From Alphaproteobacteria bacterium (GTDB lineage: Bacteria > Pseudomonadota > Alphaproteobacteria > Sphingomonadales > Rhodothalassiaceae), in assembly GCA_003694205.1 (NCBI GenBank), contig RFKS01000280.1:1-6213 (forward strand): 6,213 bases of DNA, in the 5' to 3' direction. Of the stretch, positions 1 to 5,178 are shown in pieces. Numbering within the stretch: the first letter of the stretch is position 1; each line of letters opens with the position of its first letter. Below the pieces are notes generated by a model. That model saw nothing but the letters and a program-made list of their open reading frames with translations, did no database searches and had not been told where the DNA came from. A program made the position numbers and the translations under genes.

Positions 1-362
1 GTGTCGATGTCGTCCTCGACATGGTCGGCGGCGACTATGTGCCGCGCAATCTTGCTTGTCTCACCGAGGCCGGGCGCCACGTCTCCATCGCCTTTCTCAA
101 AGGTCCGCGCGCCGAGATCGATATCGTCGCGATCATGCGCAGGCGCCTCGTGCTCACAGGATCGACGCTGCGCAACCGCGAGCTTGCCTTCAAGCAGGCG
201 CTGCGGGACGCGATTCGCGAGCTCGTCTGGCCGCTCATCGCCGAGGGCCGCATCCGACCGGTCATCGACTCGCGCTTTCCGCTCGCGAAGGCGGCGGAGG
301 CGCATCGCCGGCTCGAAAGCGGCGAGCACATGGGAAAGATCATCATCGTCGCCGATGCCTGA
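1..362 (+). CDS. NAD(P)H:quinone oxidoreductase, PIG3-like MDR family (3' end only)
   Basis: Only the C-terminal ~119 codons are present. The frame is already open at the left edge (first full codon at 3, reading VDVVLDMVGGDYVPRN) and ends with TGA at 360-362. The VDVVLDMVGG stretch is the end of the Rossmann half of a medium-chain dehydrogenase. It is followed by IAFLKGP, the MRRRLVLTGSTLR segment, VWPLIAEGRIRPVID, FPLAKAAEAHRRLESGEHMGKI and a short basic-hydrophobic end. This order is characteristic of the zinc-free quinone oxidoreductase group that includes human PIG3/TP53I3 and bacterial Qor-type enzymes. These cytoplasmic enzymes use NADPH to reduce quinones or enones. The family is about 325-335 residues long, so roughly two thirds lies upstream of the window. 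The natural substrate cannot be told from this part. No frameshift or damage is visible. Confidence 0.9.
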   Translation, partial: VDVVLDMVGGDYVPRNLACLTEAGRHVSIAFLKGPRAEIDIVAIMRRRLVLTGSTLRNRELAFKQALRDAIRELVWPLIAEGRIRPVIDSRFPLAKAAEAHRRLESGEHMGKIIIVADA

Positions 363-384
363 TGGCATCGGCTTTGCGCCACGA

Positions 385-414
385 CACGCGGTTTAATCGA
401 GATCAAACCGCGTG
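385..414. terminator. 30-bp dyad / candidate hairpin after the quinone oxidoreductase gene
   Basis: Perfect 10-bp arms (385-394 CACGCGGTTT and 405-414 AAACCGCGTG) flank a 10-nt centre. Three further base pairs of that centre (396-398 with 401-403) are also symmetric, so 13 of 15 positions match across the axis. It starts 22 nt after the stop codon, a typical place for a transcription-ending hairpin. However, GCCGCCG follows instead of a T-run, so it is not a classical intrinsic terminator. It might work with Rho, protect the mRNA 3' end, or be an operator instead (see the box at 393-406). Confidence 0.4.
393..406. promoter_or_regulatory. FNR/FixK-like box at the centre of the dyad
   Basis: TTAATCGAGATCAA differs by one base from the FNR/FixK/Anr consensus TTGAT-N4-ATCAA. 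The mismatch (G to A) is in the left half-site. Its centre lies about 83 nt upstream of the start codon at 483, so it could in principle serve an oxygen-responsive CRP/FNR-family regulator acting on the small downstream gene. I see no convincing -35/-10 pair at the spacing such activators normally need. The call rests on the motif alone, and the sequence may simply be the loop of the hairpin. Confidence 0.25.
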
Positions 415-482
415 CCGCCGATGGACGCTAGAGATGGTCGAGCGGGTCGAGACCCCGGGGGACCTCATGCGGAGCGAACGGA

Positions 483-698
483 ATGACCGACAAGATCACG
501 AGCCTGCACGGAACGACACCGGCGGAGATTTTCGCCAGCGGTCTCGAGAATGTGGATGACATCGCGGCGGTGGCGCTGGCCGTACACTGGCGCGACGGAA
601 CGGTGACCTCTGGCTGGTCCAATGCCGAACCCGCCACACTCGCCCTCATGATTCTCGTGCTCGAGGAGCGCCTGCGACGATCGCTGCCCGACGCGTGA
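483..698 (+). CDS. Small conserved-looking protein of unknown function (71 aa)
   Basis: The 71-residue protein begins MTDKITSLHG and ends RRSLPDA. A good Shine-Dalgarno, GGAG at 471-474, stands 8 nt before the ATG, which supports both the start and the idea that it is a real gene. It has no signal peptide, membrane helix, cysteine cluster or known catalytic motif. The middle (about residues 22-46) is a negatively charged helix-like stretch followed by VHWRDGTVTSGWSN, which reads as a small beta hairpin. The rest (47-67) is a likely helix, ATLALMILVLEERLRR. Short proteins with a W-[RK]-D-G-T-[VL]-T-[ST]-G-W-S core are, from memory, common as hypotheticals in Alphaproteobacteria. I cannot name a function. 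It stands alone: 120 bp separate it from the gene before and 214 bp from the gene after. Confidence 0.6.
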   Translation: MTDKITSLHGTTPAEIFASGLENVDDIAAVALAVHWRDGTVTSGWSNAEPATLALMILVLEERLRRSLPDA

Positions 699-904
699 AC
701 GGACCCGGCGCGCTTAGAAAGGTGGGGATTGCACGCGTCCATCGCAACTGGTCGGCCGTTCACCACGAAATACAACCGGGTTCGAGAAAATCCCGTGGAC
801 GTTTCCGGCGCGCGGCGCCTAATCTCGCGTGCCGGCTGCGGCCGGCCTTGTGCCGAACAAAGAGCGGCGCGGCGCATCGCGGGGGTGCGCGCCGGGTCGG
901 GAAC

Positions 905-908
905 AGGA
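905..908 (+). promoter_or_regulatory. Ribosome binding site deciding the start at 913
   Basis: AGGA, within AGGACGGG, lies 4 nt before the ATG at 913. The same frame stays open back to a GTG at 829, but that codon follows CGCGTGCC-type sequence with no purine-rich site. The extra 28 residues would also be Arg/Gly-rich and unlike the family. The ATG is therefore preferred. Confidence 0.55.
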
Positions 909-912
909 CGGG

Positions 913-2049
913 ATGACAATCGACATTCGTGAACATGCCCCGGGCTCACCGGGGCTCAGGGCCTTTCTCGACTTTCCGCATCAACTTTACAAAGGCGACC
1001 CGGGCTGGGTCCGCCCCTTGCGCATCGAGGCGCGGCGACAGCTCGATCCACGGCGGAACCCCTTCTTCGAGCACGCCGAGGCGCGCTTCTTCACCGCCTG
1101 GCGCGACGGCCGGATCGTCGGTCGCTGCTCGGCACAGGTCGATCACGAACATCTCCGCATCCACGACGACGCGACGGGCTTTTTCGGTTTTCTCGACACG
1201 ATCGACGATGCGGCGGTGTGCCGCCGCCTGATCGACGCCGCGGGAAGCTGGTGCGCGCTCAAGGGCATGAAACGGATGCGCGGCCCCTTCTCGCTCTCGA
1301 TCAATGAGGAGATCGGGGTCATGGTGGAGGGCTTCGAGGCGCCCTCGATGATCCTCACCCCCTATCACCGCCCCTATCAGGCGCACCTTCTCGCCGCCGC
1401 GGGCCTGCGTCCGGTCAAGGACATTCTCACCTGGGAACATGACTGCAGTGAACCGCCACCACGAGCGATGCGGGCCTACCGCTCGATCATGGCGCTGCCC
1501 GAGGTCACCATCCGGCCGATCGACAAGCGCCATCTTGCCCGCGAGATGGCGATCGTCTGCGACATCTTCAACGAGGCCTGGCAGGACAACTGGGGATTCG
1601 TGCCCTGGACCGATGCCGAGCTCAAAAAGGCGGTCAAGGATTTCGAACTCATTCTCATCGAGAATCTGGCGCTTGTCGCGGAAATCAACGGCGAGCCGGT
1701 GGCGATCGCCATCTGCATCCCCAATCTCAACGAGGCGATCCGCGACCTCGACGGCCGGCTCGGCCCCTACGGCCTCATCAAGCTTCTGTGGCGCACAAAG
1801 ATGCGCCCGCCGGCGAGCGCCAAGTTGCCGCTGCTGGGACTGCGCCGCTCGGTAAGGCGGCACCGCCGCTATGCCGGCCTCGCCACGGCGCTCTGCGTCG
1901 CCATCTATCACGGTCTCAAGGACATCCGTGTCGGGCGCGCCGAACTCGGCTGGACGCTCGAGGACAATCACCTCGTCAATTCGGTCATCGAACGCATCGG
2001 GGCGAAACCGGTCAAGCGACACCGGATTTTCGAGCGGCCGCTGCTTTAG
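913..2049 (+). CDS. GNAT-fold acyltransferase-like protein, two-domain (378 aa)
   Basis: A cytoplasmic protein of 378 residues with no signal peptide or membrane helix. It belongs to a conserved but uncharacterised family of about 370-380 residues annotated as GNAT/acyl-CoA N-acyltransferase. Recognisable blocks are LYKGDPGWVRPL (25-36), the NPFFEHAEARFF block (49-60), DGRIVGRCSA (65-74), GFFGFLDTIDD (89-99), GMKRMRGPFSLSINEE (118-133) and YHRPYQAHLL (151-160). A second half starts near residue 198. It carries LALVAEINGEPVAIAI (252-267), the RRYAGLATAL segment (318-327), which fits the R-x-x-G-x-A acetyl-CoA pyrophosphate loop, and WTLEDNHLVNSVIERIGA (347-364) with the usual end RHRIFERPLL. 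The acceptor is unknown in the family. The last 38 bp overlap the end of the transporter gene on the other strand. A 214-bp non-coding stretch precedes the start, so it probably has its own promoter, though I could not pick a convincing -35/-10 pair there. Confidence 0.8.
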   Translation: MTIDIREHAPGSPGLRAFLDFPHQLYKGDPGWVRPLRIEARRQLDPRRNPFFEHAEARFFTAWRDGRIVGRCSAQVDHEHLRIHDDATGFFGFLDTIDDAAVCRRLIDAAGSWCALKGMKRMRGPFSLSINEEIGVMVEGFEAPSMILTPYHRPYQAHLLAAAGLRPVKDILTWEHDCSEPPPRAMRAYRSIMALPEVTIRPIDKRHLAREMAIVCDIFNEAWQDNWGFVPWTDAELKKAVKDFELILIENLALVAEINGEPVAIAICIPNLNEAIRDLDGRLGPYGLIKLLWRTKMRPPASAKLPLLGLRRSVRRHRRYAGLATALCVAIYHGLKDIRVGRAELGWTLEDNHLVNSVIERIGAKPVKRHRIFERPLL

Positions 2050-2938
2050 CTTTCGCTTCCGTGGCCGGACCGCGTCGCCTGAGCAGCAACATATTGCCAA
2101 GAAGCACGAGCGCCACGCCAAGCACGCCGCTCGCGGTCCAGCGATAACCTTCGAACAGGGTCGAGATTGCGAGCGCGACAAGCGGTATCAGCACCGCGAC
2201 ATAGCCCGAGCGGCCAAGTCCGATGGTCTTGATGAGCGTGAGATAGAGGCTGAAGGCGAGCACCGATCCGGCGAGGGCGAGATAGAGCAGCGACAGGACG
2301 AAAGGTGCGCGGAAATCGAAGGCCGGCGCCTTGCCGCCGGCGAGCGCCAGGAGCGCCATCAGCGCCGCACCATAGAGCATCGCATAGCCGTTGAAGGCAA
2401 AAAGCGGCAATGCGCGGGCGCGACTGCCCGCCGCCAGCGTATTGCCGAATGAGGCGAACAGGGTCGCAAGAAGGCACAGCCCCACCCCTCGGACGACATC
2501 GCCGCTCGGGTCGAACACGGCAAGCTCGGGTCGGAAGATGAGCCCCAGACCGGCAAGACCGGCCACGGCCGCAAGGAGAACGCGGCCCTCGAGCGGTTGC
2601 CGGAGGAAGATGGCGCCGTTCACCTGGTTGATCAGCGACATCATGGAGAAGACGACGGCAACAAGGCCGGAGGTAAGATAGGCGGTGCTCCAGTAGGTAA
2701 AGGCGTAGTTGATCGAGAACAAGAGTGCCCCGAGCCCGGCGAACAGGGCGTGATCGCGGAGCGGAAACCGCAACCGGCGCCCACTCGCGGCGCAAAAGGC
2801 AAGGAGAACCGCGGCCGCAATGGCGAAACGATAGGCCACCGCCCATTCCGTCGGCACGCTGCCGAGCTGGAACTTGATCGCGTACCAGGTGGAGCCCCAG
2901 ATGGCGACGCAGAGGAGGAAGGAAAAGGCGGTGTTCAT
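2012..2938 (-). CDS. EamA/DMT-superfamily transporter (308 aa, ~10 membrane helices)
   Basis: This is an inner-membrane drug/metabolite transporter-type protein made of two EamA repeats. Ten hydrophobic segments can be seen at about 3-22, 34-51, 63-80, 86-110, 118-135, 148-168, 180-201, 212-233, 243-261 and 267-287. A basic, Ala/Lys-rich cytoplasmic tail follows (LLLRRRGP to the end). The N-terminal signature IWGSTWYAIKFQLG (13-26) with VAYRF (34-38) and the GLIFRPE loop (132-138) are typical of the family. Length is normal (about 290-310). Members export amino acids, purine-type metabolites or other small molecules, and the substrate cannot be assigned here. The ATG at 2938 matches the usual family start (MNTAFSF...). 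A TTG at 2971 with a better Shine-Dalgarno would add 11 residues. The gene begins 90 bp after the epimerase gene on the same strand, so it may be the last gene of that operon. Its 3' end overlaps the acyltransferase gene by 38 bp. Confidence 0.88.
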   Translation of the reverse strand: MNTAFSFLLCVAIWGSTWYAIKFQLGSVPTEWAVAYRFAIAAAVLLAFCAASGRRLRFPLRDHALFAGLGALLFSINYAFTYWSTAYLTSGLVAVVFSMMSLINQVNGAIFLRQPLEGRVLLAAVAGLAGLGLIFRPELAVFDPSGDVVRGVGLCLLATLFASFGNTLAAGSRARALPLFAFNGYAMLYGAALMALLALAGGKAPAFDFRAPFVLSLLYLALAGSVLAFSLYLTLIKTIGLGRSGYVAVLIPLVALAISTLFEGYRWTASGVLGVALVLLGNMLLLRRRGPATEAKAKAAAARKSGVA

Positions 2939-3028
2939 ATGAGGCTCGTTCCGGCGGGGGCGCGCGGCCAACGCCGCCTTCTAGCAGCGGATGTGGAACG
3001 CCGCCAGTGGCGTGCGCGGGGGCAGCCG

Positions 3029-4015
3029 TCAGCCGCGCGCGAGAATGGCCCGGACGGTTTCGGAAAGCGTGTCCGCAAGGGGTCGCGGCTGCCAGCCGAG
3101 CCCCCTTCTTGCGGCCCCGGAGGAGAATGGCCGTGGTGAGCGGGCGACCCGCACCCCCTCGACCGTCGCTGCCGGCGGCCGTCCGCTGATGCGGGCGAGC
3201 GCTTCCGCCGCATGCGCCGTGGCGGCGGCCACGCCATAGGGAATTCGCCGCCTCGGCATCGGCCGGCCGGACAGGCGCTCGAGTAGCCGCAGCAGCTCGG
3301 AAAAGGCGAGATGCTCGCCGCACAGGATATAGCGCCCGCCGGCCGGCGCTACACGGGCGGCAAGTCGATGCGCGGTCGCAACATCGGCGGCATCGACAAG
3401 ATCGAGCCGGGTCTCGAGATAGGCGGGCGGTGGCGACAGCAGGAAGCGTTTCAGCATCTCCGTTGGATCGGTCAGAAAGCCCCCGGGAGGGCCGACGGGC
3501 ACGGTGGGATAAAGAAGAACGGCATCGAGCCCGTCCGCAATTGCCTCGAGCACGGCGGCCTCGGCCCGCCATTTCGAGCGACTGTAGGGCCCGGGCATGG
3601 CGGCGAGCGGAGGCCGCGGCTCGGCCTCCGTGACCGCTTCGCTCCCCCCGTCGCGCCAGTCCTTGAGCACGAGCGCGGTCGAGGTCACGACGAGGCGGCG
3701 CACGCCGGCGGCCGCCACGGCCTCGAGCACCGCCCGGGTGCCCTGATGGTTGACGCGCTCATAAAGGGCTGGGTCAGGTGACCACAGGCTTGCGCGGGCA
3801 GCCAGATGATAGACGACCTCGACCCCCTCCATGGCCCTCGCGAGGGCCTCCCGATCGAGGATCGAGCCGGCATGGACCTCAACACCGCCGGGCAACCGGG
3901 TTGCCCGCGCCGCCGGATCGAGCACGCGCACCTGCACCCCCTCATCGGCAAGCTGCCGCACCAGATGGTGACCGAGGAATCCGGCGCCGCCGGTGACGAG
4001 AACGGGCGCGCTCAT
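3029..4015 (-). CDS. NAD(P)-dependent epimerase/dehydratase, extended SDR, HpnA/3-beta-HSD-like (328 aa)
   Basis: An extended short-chain dehydrogenase/reductase. The Rossmann nucleotide loop TGGAGFLG is at residues 8-15. An acidic residue (D33) after the second strand suggests NAD(H). HLAA at 70-73, the S/T cluster TST at 111-113 and the catalytic Y-x3-K pair Y144/K148 (YSRSK) are all present, so the enzyme should be active. Other landmarks are SLWSPDPALYERVNHQGT (76-93), TVPVGPPGG (171-179) and GGRYILCGEHL (226-236). This layout is close to the hopanoid-associated sugar epimerase HpnA and to 3-beta-hydroxysteroid dehydrogenase/dihydroflavonol reductase-type enzymes, but no hopanoid gene is nearby, so I give no symbol. 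The ATG at 4015 is chosen because MSAPVLVTGG fits the family start and because it overlaps the TGA of the preceding gene as ATGA (4012-4015), a sign of translational coupling. The substrate is unknown and is inferred only to be a hydroxylated or keto lipid, sterol-like compound or sugar. Confidence 0.87.
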   Translation of the reverse strand: MSAPVLVTGGAGFLGHHLVRQLADEGVQVRVLDPAARATRLPGGVEVHAGSILDREALARAMEGVEVVYHLAARASLWSPDPALYERVNHQGTRAVLEAVAAAGVRRLVVTSTALVLKDWRDGGSEAVTEAEPRPPLAAMPGPYSRSKWRAEAAVLEAIADGLDAVLLYPTVPVGPPGGFLTDPTEMLKRFLLSPPPAYLETRLDLVDAADVATAHRLAARVAPAGGRYILCGEHLAFSELLRLLERLSGRPMPRRRIPYGVAAATAHAAEALARISGRPPAATVEGVRVARSPRPFSSGAARRGLGWQPRPLADTLSETVRAILARG

Positions 4016-5178
4016 GATCCCGCCGGCGACGGTGGCACTGTGCACACGGCCAGATGGTCGTCATAGGCGGCGCCGAGATACAGGCGGTCGCGATCGAATG
4101 CCGCGACGGTCGCTCCCGAGATCACTTCGCCGTCCGGATCGTCGAGAAACGGCTCGGCGACGAGCGTACCATCGCGGTCGTAGCTGAGACGCAGAACCTC
4201 GCTCGGGGCCTCATTGACACCGAACCAGTGTCCGCGGAACAGCGCATAGCGGAAAAGCCGCGGATGAACCGCGACATAGAGCGCCCCGTCGGGACCGGTC
4301 GTGATATTGTCGGGCGAGGCGTCGATGCGCAGGATCTGCCGTGCCTCGCGACGGGTGCGGTCGCGCACATCGGGCGGAAAGCTGAACAGCGCGTCGGCCC
4401 GTGTCGCCGCGATCACCAGTTCCGGTTCGCCATCGGGCCGTCGGGCAAGCGCGATGCCGTTGGCGAAGCGCAGCTTGCGCACCGCCGTTTCCATGCCCGC
4501 CGGCGTCAGCCGCGCGACGAAGGCGGCATCAAGTCCGAAGGCGTCCTCGAGCCGCCGCTCGAGACCGCGGCAGGTACCGTGATCATTGGTAACGAGCAGC
4601 CCCTCGAGCGTGGGCACGAGATCATTGGGACTGCACAGCTCCGGCGGCAGCCGCAGATTGGCGACACCGGTCACGGTGCCGCCGTCGGCTGCAAGATCGA
4701 GAACCGCCAGCGTCGGCCGCCGGTGCCATTCCCCGTCGCTTTCCACATAGCGCCGTTCGATGGCGAACAATTGGCGACGCCCGGTCGTCGTCGAGATATA
4801 GAGCGCGATGCCGTGCGGCCGCTGCGGCAGCACCGTGCCATCGGCGGAAACGAGGGGCCGGGCGACCACCTTTGGCCCCAGTGGCTGTCGGATATCGAGC
4901 AGATAAAGGCCGCCGGTGGTGCGCGGCCCCTGCCGGCTGTCCCGCTCGCGCGCGACCGCGCGGCGGTCATAGGCCGAGAGATACAGCCGGCCCGCCGCGT
5001 GATCGATGGCGATATCCTCGATGCCCACCACGGGCCGCCCCGCGGGATCGGTGATGTCGACCCGCATGCAGGCCGAGAGCGGCACGCGCGGTGGTGCTCC
5101 GCCATTGTCGCCGCAGCCGCCAAGCGCCGCGAGAATCATGGCGGGCGCCACCGCGCGCGCCTTACACCGGAAGGTCAT
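4012..5178 (-). CDS. Paraoxonase/arylesterase-like beta-propeller, predicted lipoprotein (388 aa)
   Basis: The N-terminus (MTFRCKARAV, then a hydrophobic run to LGGC at 19-22, then GDNGGAPP) looks like a lipoprotein signal with the lipid-bearing Cys at 22, so the protein is probably membrane-anchored facing the periplasm. The rest matches the paraoxonase (PON) six-bladed propeller family, which uses calcium to hydrolyse lactones and aryl esters. The calcium ligands of PON1 have visible counterparts: E54-D55 (GIEDI), N185-D186 (SPNDLVP), N240 (FANGIAL) and D290-N291 (SPDNI). TNDH at 197-200 and PHG at 121-123 (PON1 His115) are also kept, and C37 and C379 fit the PON1 terminal disulfide. The second catalytic His of PON1 appears to be absent (see findings). 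The ATG at 5178 overlaps the sulfotransferase end by 17 bp. An inner ATG at 5139 would spoil the signal peptide, and earlier starts add a long Arg-rich stretch. The TGA overlaps the next start by 4 bp. Substrate not known. Confidence 0.85.
   Translation of the reverse strand: MTFRCKARAVAPAMILAALGGCGDNGGAPPRVPLSACMRVDITDPAGRPVVGIEDIAIDHAAGRLYLSAYDRRAVARERDSRQGPRTTGGLYLLDIRQPLGPKVVARPLVSADGTVLPQRPHGIALYISTTTGRRQLFAIERRYVESDGEWHRRPTLAVLDLAADGGTVTGVANLRLPPELCSPNDLVPTLEGLLVTNDHGTCRGLERRLEDAFGLDAAFVARLTPAGMETAVRKLRFANGIALARRPDGEPELVIAATRADALFSFPPDVRDRTRREARQILRIDASPDNITTGPDGALYVAVHPRLFRYALFRGHWFGVNEAPSEVLRLSYDRDGTLVAEPFLDDPDGEVISGATVAAFDRDRLYLGAAYDDHLAVCTVPPSPAGS

Noticed and set aside
831..846. 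Small hairpin GCCGGC-TGCG-GCCGGC, with a similar GGCGC-GCG-GCGCC at 807-819
   Set aside because: Arms of 5-6 G/C pairs without a T-run are common by chance in DNA this rich in GC, and neither lies after a gene end.
829..912. N-terminal extension of the acyltransferase from a GTG at 829
   Set aside because: There is no ribosome site before the GTG, the extension is Arg/Gly-rich, and the ATG at 913 has a nearby AGGA and a family-like beginning.
946..2181. 411-codon open frame on the minus strand opposite the acyltransferase gene
   Set aside because: Its product is rich in Arg, Asp and Ala with no family motif, and it lies antisense to a gene with clear conserved blocks. Long antisense frames are expected in GC-rich DNA with G/C third positions.
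2996..3012. Possible hairpin between the epimerase and transporter genes (ACGCC/GGCGT)
   Set aside because: Only a 5-bp stem with no T-run on either strand, so it does not support a terminator splitting the two genes.
2046..3572. 508-codon minus-strand frame spanning the transporter and epimerase genes
   Set aside because: It runs in another frame across two genes with clear domains and translates to Arg/Ala/Pro-rich sequence. It is a GC-driven shadow.
3029..4015. Naming the SDR gene hpnA
   Set aside because: Motifs resemble HpnA, but other extended SDRs share them, and no squalene or hopanoid gene is visible in the window.
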